Shown piece after piece: positions 1 to 9,337 of a stretch of 64,000 bases of DNA. The notes under the pieces were generated by a model, which saw only the letters and a program-made list of their open reading frames with translations, was not told the origin of the DNA and ran no database searches. Numbering within the stretch: position 1 is the stretch's first letter; every line of letters begins with the position of its first letter. Origin of the DNA: Streptococcus mitis (GTDB lineage Bacteria; Bacillota; Bacilli; Lactobacillales; Streptococcaceae); contig NZ_LBMT01000001.1 of the NCBI RefSeq assembly GCF_002005545.1, positions 890,301 to 954,300 on the forward strand. The letters run 5' to 3'. The translations under genes were made by a program, and so were the position numbers.

Positions 1-1061
1 AGCCATCAGAGGATTTACAGCAGTCCCTTTGGGAAGCTCTGGAACGCTTCAATCCCGACGCTCCCCTTGAAATGCTGTTTGATTATGTAAGAATTCGCTT
101 TCCGACAACAGACGTACAGCAGGTGGTCGAAAACATCTTACAACTGAAACTGTCCTATTTTCTTCATGAGGACTATGGTTTCTATTCTTATTCAGAGCAT
201 TATGCTTTAGGCGACATATTCGTCCTTTGCTCCCATGAACTGGACAAAGGAGTTCTGGTGGAATTGAAAGGTCGTGGGTGCAGACAATTTGAAAGCTATC
301 TTCTGGCACAACAAAGAAGCTGGTATGAGTTCTTTATGGACGTTTTGGTGGCTGGCGGTGTGATGAAACGCCTTGACCTTGCCATTAACGATAAGACAGG
401 GATTTTAAATATCCCTGTACTCACTGAAAAGTGCCAACAGGAAGAATGTATCTCCGTCTTCCGCAGTTTTAAAAGCTATCGCAGTGGCGAACTGGTACGC
501 AAAGAGGAAAAGGAATGTATGGGAAACACCCTCTATATCGGTTCATTACAAAGTGAAGTTTATTTCTGTATCTATGAAAAGGACTACGAGCAGTACAAGA
601 AAAATGATATTCCCATTGAAGACGCAGAAGTAAAAAACCGTTTTGAGATTCGATTGAAAAATGAGCGTGCCTATTATGCAGTCCGTGATTTACTCGTATA
701 TGACAATCCAGAGCATACCGCCTTTAAAATTATCAATCGGTATATCCGTTTTGTAGATAAAGACGATTCCAAACCTCGTTCTGATTGGAAACTGAATGAA
801 GAATGGGCTTGGTTTATTGGGAACAATCGTGAACGATTAAAACTAACCACAAAACCAGAGCCTTACTCCTTCCAAAGGACGCTGAACTGGCTATCTCATC
901 AAGTTGCCCCGACCTTAAAGGTTGCGATTAAACTTGATGAAATCAACCAGACGCAGGTTGTAAAAGACATTCTCGACCATGCGAAACTGACAGACCGACA
1001 CAAGCAGATTTTGAAGCAACAGTCAGTAAAAGAACAGGACGTGATAACAACAAAAAAATAA
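1..1061 (+). CDS. orf20: Tn916 Orf20 relaxase / replication initiator (5' partial)
   Basis: This is the MobT/Rep_trans-type relaxase of Tn916-family elements, which nicks oriT to start conjugative transfer and rolling-circle replication. The reading frame is open from position 3, so the first ATG at 72 is internal and the true start lies left of the window. About 350 residues are visible of the roughly 400 usual for the family. The fragment holds the RLDLAIND motif near visible residue 124 and a KNRFEIRLK segment typical of Rep_trans proteins. It is followed by orf19 and the transfer genes on the same strand. Confidence 0.9.
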   Translation, partial: PSEDLQQSLWEALERFNPDAPLEMLFDYVRIRFPTTDVQQVVENILQLKLSYFLHEDYGFYSYSEHYALGDIFVLCSHELDKGVLVELKGRGCRQFESYLLAQQRSWYEFFMDVLVAGGVMKRLDLAINDKTGILNIPVLTEKCQQEECISVFRSFKSYRSGELVRKEEKECMGNTLYIGSLQSEVYFCIYEKDYEQYKKNDIPIEDAEVKNRFEIRLKNERAYYAVRDLLVYDNPEHTAFKIINRYIRFVDKDDSKPRSDWKLNEEWAWFIGNNRERLKLTTKPEPYSFQRTLNWLSHQVAPTLKVAIKLDEINQTQVVKDILDHAKLTDRHKQILKQQSVKEQDVITTKK

Positions 1062-1103
1062 CTCAAATACAAATTCATTGAATATAGAGAGGAGAACATT
1101 TTT

Positions 1104-1325
1104 ATGAATTTTGGACAAAACCTTTATAACTGGTTTCTATCAAACGCTCAATCACTGGTGCTTTTAGCAATCGTTGTGATTGGCTTGTATCTTGGCTTCA
1201 AGCGTGAGTTTAGCAAACTGATTGGCTTTTTAATTATTGCGATTATTGCGGTTGGCTTAGTCTTCAACGCTGCTGGAGTAAAAGACATTTTACTAGAGCT
1301 ATTCAATCGCATTATTGGTGCTTAA
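1104..1325 (+). CDS. orf19: Tn916 Orf19 small membrane protein
   Basis: This is a 73-residue protein with two hydrophobic segments (about residues 16-32 and 38-56) separated by a short basic loop. It corresponds by position and size to Orf19 of Tn916, equivalent to the small ConB/ConD-region membrane proteins of ICEBs1-like systems. A GAGAGGAG ribosome site precedes the ATG. It is probably a minor part of the mating channel; its function is inferred from family context only. Confidence 0.85.
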   Translation: MNFGQNLYNWFLSNAQSLVLLAIVVIGLYLGFKREFSKLIGFLIIAIIAVGLVFNAAGVKDILLELFNRIIGA

Positions 1326-1441
1326 ATAAAACCGTTCTTTTGTGGAATATAAGTGGTTTTCTTATGTTCCGCAAAGGAATGGTACACCAAACGAAGTGCG
1401 GTAGGGATTTTTGAATCTCTACAAAGAAAGGACGTGAATAT

Positions 1442-1939
1442 ATGGACGATATGCAAGTCTATATTGCGAATTTAGGCAAATACAATGAGGGCGAATTGGT
1501 CGGTGCGTGGTTTACCTTTCCCATTGACTTTGAGGAAGTCAAAGAGAAAATCGGCTTGAATGATGAATATGAGGAATACGCCATTCATGACTACGAGTTA
1601 CCCTTTACGGTTGACGAATACACTTCCATTGGCGAACTCAATCGACTATGGGAAATGGTATCGGAATTACCCGAAGAATTACAATCGGAGCTATCTGCTC
1701 TGCTCACTCATTTTTCAAGCATTGAAGAACTAAGCGAACATCAAGAGGATATTATCATTCATTCCGATTGTGATGATATGTATGACGTGGCACGCTACTA
1801 CATTGAAGAAACGGGTGCTTTAGGCGAAGTACCAGCTAGTCTTCAAAACTATATTGATTATCAAGCCTATGGTCGGGATTTAGACCTTTCAGGAACGTTT
1901 ATCTCAACCAATCATGGGATTTTTGAAATCGTCTATTAA
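1442..1939 (+). CDS. ardA: ArdA antirestriction protein (Orf18)
   Basis: This is a 165-residue, strongly acidic protein rich in Asp and Glu. Tn916 Orf18/ArdA is a DNA mimic that blocks type I restriction enzymes when the transposon enters a new cell. The N-terminus (VYIANLGKYNEGELVGAWF) and the acidic body match the ArdA fold and length. AAAGGA precedes the start. It lies between orf19 and orf17, its usual place. Its role is well established for the family; the assignment here rests on sequence recognition. Confidence 0.92.
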   Translation: MDDMQVYIANLGKYNEGELVGAWFTFPIDFEEVKEKIGLNDEYEEYAIHDYELPFTVDEYTSIGELNRLWEMVSELPEELQSELSALLTHFSSIEELSEHQEDIIIHSDCDDMYDVARYYIEETGALGEVPASLQNYIDYQAYGRDLDLSGTFISTNHGIFEIVY

Positions 1940-2027
1940 ATCTGTCGGTACATTACTACTGGCAGATTTTCTATTTTACGGGGTGGCTCAATCAGCTACC
2001 CCTATTTTTTATGAAAGGATTGATTAC

Positions 2028-2420
2028 ATGAAGAAAATACGAAGCTATACCAGTATCTGGTCTGTGGAAAAGGTACTGTATTCTATCAATGATTTTAGAC
2101 TTCCGTTTCCCATAACCTTTACGCAAATGACATGGTTTGTCGTGTCACTCTTTGCAGTGATGATACTTGGCAACTTGCCCCCTCTTTCCATGATAGAGGG
2201 AGCATTTCTCAAATACTTTGGGATTCCTGTGGCTTTCACATGGTTTATGTCTACAAAAACTTTTGATGGTAAAAAGCCTTATGGATTTTTGAAGTCTGTC
2301 ATTGCTTATGCACTGCGACCAAAGCTGACCTATGCAGGAAAAAAAGTAACGCTTGGCAGAAACCAGCCACAAGAAGCCATTACAGCAGTTAGGAGTGAAT
2401 TTTATGGCATATCCAATTAA
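2028..2420 (+). CDS. orf17: Tn916 Orf17 conjugation protein (TcpE-like)
   Basis: This 130-residue membrane protein has two adjacent hydrophobic stretches at about residues 35-75, fitting the TcpE/ConD family of Gram-positive mating channels. The ATG at 2028 follows GAAAGGATTG; an in-frame upstream extension inside ardA has no ribosome site. The 3' end overlaps orf16 by 17 bases, which suggests translational coupling. Confidence 0.87.
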   Translation: MKKIRSYTSIWSVEKVLYSINDFRLPFPITFTQMTWFVVSLFAVMILGNLPPLSMIEGAFLKYFGIPVAFTWFMSTKTFDGKKPYGFLKSVIAYALRPKLTYAGKKVTLGRNQPQEAITAVRSEFYGISN

Positions 2421-4851
2421 ATACATTGAAAACAATCTCGTCTGGAATAAAGACGGGGAATGTTATGCTTACTATGAGCTTGTTCCTTACAATTACTCAT
2501 TTCTAAGTCCAGAACAGAAAATACAAGTGCATGATTCTTTCAGACAGCTTATCGCACAAAATCGTGATGGCAAAATTCATGCTTTACAAATCAGTACAGA
2601 ATCCAGCATACGTTCTGCACAAGAGCGTTCCAAAAATGAAGTCACTGGCAAGCTCAAAGCGGTTGCCTATGACAAAATCGACCAACAGACAGACGCTTTA
2701 ATATCCATGATTGGCGAAAATCAAGTGAACTACCGTTTCTTTATCGGCTTTAAGTTGCTTCTCAACGATCAGGAGTTTTCTATGAAAAGTCTTACCGTTG
2801 AAGCAAAAAATGCTTTGTCTGATTTTGTCTATGATGTGAACCATAAGCTGATGGGCGATTTTGTTAGTATGAGTAATGATGAAATCCTGCGTTTTCAGAA
2901 GATGGAAAAGCTCTTAGAAAATAAAATCTCTCGTCGTTTCAAAATCCGCAGGTTAGATAAGGACGACTTCGGCTATCTGATTGAACACCTTTACGGACAG
3001 ACAGGCACTGCCTATGAAGAGTATGAGTACCATCTATCAAAGAAAAAGCTGGATAATGAAACGCTGATTAAATACTATGACTTGATTAAGCCTACTCGCT
3101 GTTTGGTGGAAGAAAAACAGCGATATTTGAAAATCCAGCAGGAAGATGAAACCGTCTATGTAGCTTACTTTACCATTAACAGCATTGTCGGAGAACTGGA
3201 CTTCCCGTCCTCTGAAATCTTCTACTACCAGCAACAGCAATTTACATTCCCGATTGATACGTCAATGAATGTGGAAATTGTAGCGAATCGTAAAGCCCTA
3301 TCTACTGTCCGCAATAAAAAGAAAGAACTGAAAGACTTGGATAACCACGCTTGGCAAAGTGATAATGAAACCAGCTCCAATGTGGCGGAAGCTCTGGAAA
3401 GTGTGAATGAGCTGGAAACCAATTTAGACCAAAGCAAGGAATCTATGTACAAGCTGTCTTATGTGGTAAGGGTATCAGCAAATGATCTTGACGAACTCAA
3501 ACGTCGTTGTAATGAAGTGAAAGATTTTTATGACGATTTAAGCGTAAAACTGGTACGACCATTTGGGGATATGCTCGGCTTACATGAAGAATTTTTACCT
3601 GCCAGCAAGCGTTATATGAATGATTATATTCAATACGTGACCTCTGATTTCCTCGCTGGTTTAGGTTTTGGTGCTACTCAAATGCTGGGGGAAAATGAGG
3701 GGATTTATGTTGGCTACAGCTTAGATACTGGACGCAATGTCTATCTGAAACCTGCTCTTGCCAGTCAAGGGGTTAAGGGTTCAGTAACCAATGCGTTAGC
3801 GTCGGCTTTTGTTGGTTCGCTGGGTGGTGGTAAATCCTTTGCGAATAACCTTATCGTCTATTATGCGGTGCTTTATGGGGCACAAGCAGTGATTGTAGAC
3901 CCAAAAGCAGAACGTGGCAGATGGAAAGAAACCTTGCCAGAGATTTCCCATGAAATCAATATCGTCACTCTGACTTCTGATGAGAAAAACAAAGGCTTAC
4001 TTGACCCTTATGTGATTATGAAAAATCCCAAAGATTCTGAATCACTGGCTATTGATATTCTGACATTCCTTACGGGGATTTCCTCTCGTGATGGGGAACG
4101 CTTCCCAATCCTTAGAAAAGCCATTCGTGCAGTAACCAATAGTGAAGTACGAGGGTTGATGAAAGTGATTGAGGAATTACGGGTTGAGAATACGCCACTA
4201 AGTACCAGTATAGCCGACCATATCGAAAGTTTTACAGACTATGACTTTGCACATTTATTATTCAGTAATGGTTATGTGGAGCAGTCTATCAGCTTAGAAA
4301 AACAACTGAACATTATACAGGTTGCGGACTTGGTACTTCCCGACAAGGAAACTTCCTTTGAGGAATATACCACTATGGAGCTTTTATCCGTTGCTATGCT
4401 GATTGTCATTAGTACCTTTGCTTTAGACTTTATCCATACAGACCGAAGCATTTTCAAGATTGTAGATTTAGACGAAGCATGGAGCTTTTTACAGGTAGCA
4501 CAAGGAAAAACACTATCTATGAAGCTGGTTCGGGCTGGTCGTGCTATGAACGCTGGGGTATATTTCGTGACCCAAAATACAGACGACCTCTTAGATGAAA
4601 AACTGAAAAATAACCTCGGCTTAAAATTTGCATTTCGTTCCACTGACCTTAACGAGATTAAAAAGACCTTAGCCTTTTTTGGTGTAGACCCAGAGGACGA
4701 AAACAATCAGAAGCGATTGCGTGATTTGGAAAACGGGCAATGCCTTATCAGTGATTTATATGGTCGTGTCGGTGTGATACAGTTCCACCCTGTATTTGAA
4801 GAACTGCTCCATGCCTTTGATACCAGACCACCTGTGCGAAAAGAGGTGTAA
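2404..4851 (+). CDS. orf16: Tn916 Orf16, VirB4/ConE-like conjugation ATPase
   Basis: This 815-residue ATPase powers assembly or export through the mating channel. Walker A (GSLGGGKS) is near residue 472, and a Walker B-like acidic segment (DLDEAWSF) and a downstream RAGR-type motif follow at about 690-720. The start at 2404 (MAYPIKYIE) gives exactly the Tn916 Orf16 length and is preceded by AGGAG; the longer frame from 2353 lies inside orf17. It is followed after 2 bp by orf15. Family knowledge: ConE/VirB4 proteins are membrane-associated and essential for transfer. Confidence 0.95.
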   Translation: MAYPIKYIENNLVWNKDGECYAYYELVPYNYSFLSPEQKIQVHDSFRQLIAQNRDGKIHALQISTESSIRSAQERSKNEVTGKLKAVAYDKIDQQTDALISMIGENQVNYRFFIGFKLLLNDQEFSMKSLTVEAKNALSDFVYDVNHKLMGDFVSMSNDEILRFQKMEKLLENKISRRFKIRRLDKDDFGYLIEHLYGQTGTAYEEYEYHLSKKKLDNETLIKYYDLIKPTRCLVEEKQRYLKIQQEDETVYVAYFTINSIVGELDFPSSEIFYYQQQQFTFPIDTSMNVEIVANRKALSTVRNKKKELKDLDNHAWQSDNETSSNVAEALESVNELETNLDQSKESMYKLSYVVRVSANDLDELKRRCNEVKDFYDDLSVKLVRPFGDMLGLHEEFLPASKRYMNDYIQYVTSDFLAGLGFGATQMLGENEGIYVGYSLDTGRNVYLKPALASQGVKGSVTNALASAFVGSLGGGKSFANNLIVYYAVLYGAQAVIVDPKAERGRWKETLPEISHEINIVTLTSDEKNKGLLDPYVIMKNPKDSESLAIDILTFLTGISSRDGERFPILRKAIRAVTNSEVRGLMKVIEELRVENTPLSTSIADHIESFTDYDFAHLLFSNGYVEQSISLEKQLNIIQVADLVLPDKETSFEEYTTMELLSVAMLIVISTFALDFIHTDRSIFKIVDLDEAWSFLQVAQGKTLSMKLVRAGRAMNAGVYFVTQNTDDLLDEKLKNNLGLKFAFRSTDLNEIKKTLAFFGVDPEDENNQKRLRDLENGQCLISDLYGRVGVIQFHPVFEELLHAFDTRPPVRKEV

Positions 4852-4853
4852 AT

Positions 4854-7031
4854 GTGAAACCATCAATAGTAAACAGAATAAAATCAAACTGGACGCTGAA
4901 ACGTCTAGGTAAAGTGGCAATGACAGTGGCTTTCACACTTGTGATTGCCATTTTTCTTTTAGCCATGCTGGGAACGGTGGTTCAAGCTGCGGGCTTGGTA
5001 GATGATACGGTCAATGTGGCAAATGAATACAGCCGATACCCACTTGAAAACTATCAACTGGATTTTTATGTGGATAATAGCTGGGGCTGGCTTCCGTGGA
5101 ACTGGTCGGACGGGATTGGAAAACAGGTCATGTATGGACTATATGCCATTACCAATTTTATTTGGACAATCAGTTTGTATGTTTCCAATGCGACAGGTTA
5201 CTTAGTACAGGAAGCCTATTCCTTAGACTTCATTTCCGCTACAGCAGATTCCATTGGTAAGAATATGCAGACCTTAGCTGGTGTGAGTGCAAACGGATTT
5301 TCAACAGAGGGTTTCTATGTTGGATTCCTCTTACTCTTGATTTTGGTTCTTGGGGTTTATGTTGCCTATACGGGACTGATAAAGAGAGAAACCACAAAGG
5401 CAATTCATGCCATTATGAATTTTGTGCTGGTGTTTATCCTATCGGCTTCCTTTATTGCCTACGCTCCCGACTACATTAAAAAAATCAATGACTTTTCATC
5501 AGACATCAGTAATGCCAGTTTATCACTTGGCACGAAGATTGTCATGCCCCATTCCGATAGTCAAGGCAAGGACAGCGTGGACTTAATCAGAGATAGCCTG
5601 TTTTCCATACAGGTTCAGCAACCGTGGCTACTGCTTCAATACAACAGTTCAGACATTGAAAGTATCGGTATTGACCGTGTGGAAAGCCTGCTCTCCACCA
5701 GCCCAGATTCCAACAATGGCGAAGACAGAGAAAAAATTGTTGCGGAAGAAATTGAAGACAGAAGCAATACCAATCTAACCATTACAAAGACCATTAACCG
5801 TTTAGGTACAGTCTTCTTCCTATTTGTCTTCAATATTGGGATTTCCATATTTGTATTCCTATTAACAGGAATCATGATTTTCTCGCAGGTACTTTTTATC
5901 ATCTATGCTATGTTTCTGCCTGTGAGCTTTATTTTAAGCATGATTCCATCATTTGATGGTATGTCAAAACGAGCCATAACAAAGCTCTTTAATACCATTT
6001 TGACACGAGCTGGAATCACATTGATTATTACGACAGCATTTAGTATTTCAACCATGCTCTATACCTTATCGGCTGGTTATCCGTTCTTTTTGATTGCTTT
6101 TCTACAGATTGTGACCTTTGCAGGAATCTACTTCAAGCTGGGCGATTTAATGAGTATGTTTTCTCTACAGAGTAACGATTCTCAAAGTGTGGGAAGTCGT
6201 GTGATGAGAAAACCTCGTATGCTTATGCACGCTCACATGCACCGTCTACAGCGGAAACTTGGACGTTCCATGACTACTCTAGGGGCTGGGTCTGCCATTG
6301 TTACAGGTAAAAAAGGACAGTCGGGTTCGGGGAGTTCTGCAAGGACACAAGCAGATCACTCCCGACCAGACGGAAAGGAAAAATCAACACTTGGAAAACG
6401 TATCGGTCAAACCATCGGTACAGTAGCTGATACCAAAGACAGAATGGTAGACACTGCTAGTGGTTTGAAAGAACAGGTTAAAGATTTGCCGACCAATGCA
6501 AGATATGCAGTATATCAAGGAAAATCCAAAGTAAAAGAGAATGTCCGTGATTTAACCAGTAGTATTTCTCAAACCAAAGCGGACAGAGCCAGTGGACGCA
6601 AGGAACAGCAGGAACAAAGGCGAAAAACCATTGCGAAGCGTCGCTCTGAAATGGAACAGGTCAAACAGAAAAAACAGCCTGCTTCTTCTGTTCATGAAAG
6701 ACCGACTACAAGACAAGAACAATATCATGATGAACAGACCTCAAAACAGTCTAATATTCAGACTTCATATAAGGAATCTCAACAAGCCAAACAAGAGCGT
6801 CCAGCAGTTAAGTCCGATTTTTCAAGTCCAAAAGTGGAACGCCAAGGCAATACCGTTCAAGAAAAAACCGTTCAAAAGCCAGCAACTTCAACCACTACAG
6901 CAGATAGAACTTCACAACGTCCAATCACAAAAGAACGTCCGTCTACTGTTCAAAGAGTACCACTACAAAATACAAGAAGTAGACCACCAATCAAAACCGC
7001 CACCATTAAGAAAGTCGGTAAGAAACCATGA
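4854..7031 (+). CDS. orf15: Tn916 Orf15, polytopic mating-channel protein (ConG/VirB6-like)
   Basis: The 725-residue protein starts at a GTG two bases after the orf16 stop. Several hydrophobic segments lie at about residues 20-45, 155-175, 185-205, 320-345, 350-375 and 395-420. A long hydrophilic, Gln/Lys/Ser-rich C-terminal tail covers about residues 470-725. This matches ConG/TrsL-like channel subunits. The tail is low-complexity and probably cytoplasmic. The stop overlaps the orf14 start by 4 bases. Confidence 0.92.
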   Translation: MKPSIVNRIKSNWTLKRLGKVAMTVAFTLVIAIFLLAMLGTVVQAAGLVDDTVNVANEYSRYPLENYQLDFYVDNSWGWLPWNWSDGIGKQVMYGLYAITNFIWTISLYVSNATGYLVQEAYSLDFISATADSIGKNMQTLAGVSANGFSTEGFYVGFLLLLILVLGVYVAYTGLIKRETTKAIHAIMNFVLVFILSASFIAYAPDYIKKINDFSSDISNASLSLGTKIVMPHSDSQGKDSVDLIRDSLFSIQVQQPWLLLQYNSSDIESIGIDRVESLLSTSPDSNNGEDREKIVAEEIEDRSNTNLTITKTINRLGTVFFLFVFNIGISIFVFLLTGIMIFSQVLFIIYAMFLPVSFILSMIPSFDGMSKRAITKLFNTILTRAGITLIITTAFSISTMLYTLSAGYPFFLIAFLQIVTFAGIYFKLGDLMSMFSLQSNDSQSVGSRVMRKPRMLMHAHMHRLQRKLGRSMTTLGAGSAIVTGKKGQSGSGSSARTQADHSRPDGKEKSTLGKRIGQTIGTVADTKDRMVDTASGLKEQVKDLPTNARYAVYQGKSKVKENVRDLTSSISQTKADRASGRKEQQEQRRKTIAKRRSEMEQVKQKKQPASSVHERPTTRQEQYHDEQTSKQSNIQTSYKESQQAKQERPAVKSDFSSPKVERQGNTVQEKTVQKPATSTTTADRTSQRPITKERPSTVQRVPLQNTRSRPPIKTATIKKVGKKP

Positions 7032-8029
7032 AGTTGAAAACTTTAGTGATTGGTGGTTCTGGATTATTCTTGATGGTCTTCTCACTGCTTCTGTTTGTTG
7101 CCATTTTATTTTCAGATGAACAGGACAGCGGAATTTCCAATATTCATTATGGAGGTGTGAATGTTTCCGCAGAAGTGCTGGCTCATAAGCCTATGGTAGA
7201 AAAATATGCCAAAGAATATGGCGTTGAAGAATATGTCAACATACTTCTTGCGATTATACAGGTGGAATCGGGCGGTACTGCGGAAGATGTTATGCAGTCC
7301 TCGGAATCCCTCGGTCTTCCACCTAATTCATTGAGTACAGAAGAATCCATTAAGCAAGGTGTGAAGTATTTCAGTGAATTATTAGCCAGTAGCGAAAGGC
7401 TCAGTGTAGATTTAGAATCGGTTATCCAGTCCTACAATTATGGTGGTGGTTTCTTAGGGTATGTGGCTAATCGTGGAAATAAATATACCTTTGAACTGGC
7501 TCAAAGTTTCTCAAAAGAGTATTCAGGTGGCGAAAAAGTGTCTTACCCCAATCCCATAGCCATACCTATCAATGGGGGCTGGCGATACAACTATGGCAAT
7601 ATGTTTTATGTGCAACTGGTAACGCAGTATCTTGTCACAACAGAGTTTGATGATGATACGGTACAAGCCATCATGGACGAAGCACTGAAATATGAGGGCT
7701 GGCGATACGTTTACGGTGGAGCTTCCCCGACTACTTCTTTTGATTGTAGCGGACTGACACAATGGACGTATGGAAAAGCTGGAATTAACTTACCACGAAC
7801 CGCACAACAGCAATATGATGTGACCCAGCATATCCCACTATCGGAAGCACAAGCTGGCGATTTGGTTTTCTTTCATTCTACCTATAACGCTGGCTCTTAT
7901 ATTACTCATGTTGGGATATACCTTGGCAATAACCGTATGTTTCATGCAGGCGACCCAATCGGTTATGCCGACTTAACAAGCCCCTACTGGCAACAGCATT
8001 TAGTGGGAGCAGGACGAATCAAACAATGA
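7028..8029 (+). CDS. orf14: Tn916 Orf14, bifunctional cell-wall hydrolase (CwlT-like)
   Basis: The 333-residue protein has an N-terminal membrane anchor (about residues 5-27). A lysozyme-like lytic domain follows at about 55-165, with an AIIQVESGG catalytic-Glu motif. A C-terminal NlpC/P60 endopeptidase domain covers about 212-333, with FDCSGL holding the catalytic Cys and THVGIY the His. The family opens the peptidoglycan for the mating channel. It overlaps both neighbours by 4 bases, indicating tight coupling within the transfer operon. Confidence 0.94.
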   Translation: MKLKTLVIGGSGLFLMVFSLLLFVAILFSDEQDSGISNIHYGGVNVSAEVLAHKPMVEKYAKEYGVEEYVNILLAIIQVESGGTAEDVMQSSESLGLPPNSLSTEESIKQGVKYFSELLASSERLSVDLESVIQSYNYGGGFLGYVANRGNKYTFELAQSFSKEYSGGEKVSYPNPIAIPINGGWRYNYGNMFYVQLVTQYLVTTEFDDDTVQAIMDEALKYEGWRYVYGGASPTTSFDCSGLTQWTYGKAGINLPRTAQQQYDVTQHIPLSEAQAGDLVFFHSTYNAGSYITHVGIYLGNNRMFHAGDPIGYADLTSPYWQQHLVGAGRIKQ

Positions 8030-8961
8030 GAAAGGAAGATTTAATGATGAAATTTAGAAAAAATCAGAATAAAGAAAAACAGATACCAAAGGAAAAGAAA
8101 CCTCGTGTCTACTATAAGGTCAATCCTCATAAAAAGGTTGTGATTGCCTTGTGGGTACTTTTAGGGCTTAGTTTCAGCTTTGCGATATTCAAGCACTTTA
8201 CAGCTATAGATACTCATACTATTCACGAAACAACTATCATAGAAAAGGAATACGTTGATACTCATCATGTAGAAAATTTTGTAGAGAACTTTGCGAAAGT
8301 CTACTATTCATGGGAGCAATCCGATAAGTCCATTGATAATCGAATGGAAAGTCTAAAAGGCTATCTGACAGATGAACTTCAAGCTCTCAATGTTGATACA
8401 GTACGCAAAGATATTCCTGTATCGTCTTCTGTAAGAGGATTTCAGATATGGACGGTAGAGCCAACTGGCGACAATGAGTTTAATGTAACCTACAGTGTAG
8501 ACCAGCTCATTACAGAGGGAGAAAATACAAAGACCGTCCACTCTGCTTATATAGTGAGTGTCTATGTAGATGGTTCTGGAAATATGGTACTGGTTAAGAA
8601 TCCGACCATTACCAACATACCTAAGAAATCAAGTTATAAACCAAAAGCCATTGAAAGTGAGGGGACGGTTGATTCCATTACAACCAATGAAATCAATGAG
8701 TTTTTAACGACGTTCTTCAAGCTCTATCCTACAGCGACAGCCAGTGAACTTTCCTACTATGTGAATGACGGGATATTAAAACCAATCGGAAAAGAGTACA
8801 TCTTTCAAGAACTGGTAAATCCTATTCACAATCGTAAGGATAATCAAGTCACGGTATCGCTGACAGTGGAGTATATCGACCAGCAGACCAAAGCAACGCA
8901 GGTATCTCAATTTGATTTGGTACTTGAAAAGAACGGGAGTAATTGGAAGATTATAGAATAA
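8026..8961 (+). CDS. orf13: Tn916 Orf13, TcpC/ConC-like mating-channel protein
   Basis: This 311-residue protein has a basic N-terminus, one membrane helix at about residues 42-60 and an extracellular part made of two NTF2-like domains, the TcpC architecture. The ATG at 8026 overlaps the orf14 stop; an ATG at 8044 or 8047 behind AAAGGAAG is an equally plausible start. It is the last gene of the transfer operon before the tet(M) regulatory region. Confidence 0.9.
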   Translation: MRKEDLMMKFRKNQNKEKQIPKEKKPRVYYKVNPHKKVVIALWVLLGLSFSFAIFKHFTAIDTHTIHETTIIEKEYVDTHHVENFVENFAKVYYSWEQSDKSIDNRMESLKGYLTDELQALNVDTVRKDIPVSSSVRGFQIWTVEPTGDNEFNVTYSVDQLITEGENTKTVHSAYIVSVYVDGSGNMVLVKNPTITNIPKKSSYKPKAIESEGTVDSITTNEINEFLTTFFKLYPTATASELSYYVNDGILKPIGKEYIFQELVNPIHNRKDNQVTVSLTVEYIDQQTKATQVSQFDLVLEKNGSNWKIIE

Positions 8962-9030
8962 CAAATATTGGTACATTATTACAGCTATTTTGTAATCACG
9001 TACTCTCTTTGATAAAAAATTGGAGATTCC

Positions 9031-9059
9031 TTGACAAATATGCTCTTACGTGCTATTAT
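9031..9059 (+). promoter_or_regulatory. tet(M) promoter
   Basis: A perfect -35 (TTGACA, 9031-9036) is separated by 17 bp from a -10 (TATTAT, 9054-9059). It lies about 280 bp upstream of tet(M) and drives the leader region in which transcription of tet(M) is attenuated. The stretch 8962-9337 holds only this promoter, leader stems and the leader peptide. Confidence 0.85.
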
Positions 9060-9235
9060 TTAAGTATCTATTTAAAAGGAGTTAATAAATATGCGGCAAG
9101 GTATTCTTAAATAAACTGTCAATTTGATAGTGGGAACAAATAATTGGATGTCCTTTTTTAGGAGGGCTTAGTTTTTTGTACCCAGTTTAAGAATACCTTT
9201 ATCATGTGATTCTAAAGTATCCGGAGAATATCTGT

Positions 9236-9322
9236 ATGCTTTGTATGCCTATGGTTATGCATAAAAATCCCAGTGATAAGAGTATTTATCACTGGGATTT
9301 TTATGCCCTTTTGGGCTTTTGA
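9236..9322 (+). CDS. orf12: tet(M) leader peptide (Orf12)
   Basis: This 28-codon ORF begins MLCMPMVMHK and ends 15 bases before the tet(M) ATG. In Tn916 its translation is proposed to sense charged tRNA or tetracycline-stalled ribosomes and so control read-through into tet(M). The strong hairpin at 9263-9302 lies inside it, so a ribosome moving through would melt that stem. The mechanism is from published work on Tn916; the ORF and hairpin are seen directly. Confidence 0.85.
   Translation: MLCMPMVMHKNPSDKSIYHWDFYALLGF
9263..9302 (+). terminator. tet(M) attenuator hairpin
   Basis: A perfect 17-bp stem (9263-9279 with 9286-9302) encloses a 6-base loop and ends in a T-run, forming an intrinsic terminator inside the leader-peptide ORF and just upstream of tet(M). 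Confidence 0.85.
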
Positions 9323-9337
9323 ATGGAGGAAAATCAC

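Noticed and set aside
4272..4706. Minus-strand 144-codon ORF inside orf16
   Set aside because: It is fully antisense to the conserved ATPase domain of orf16, has no ribosome site and shows no recognisable protein features.
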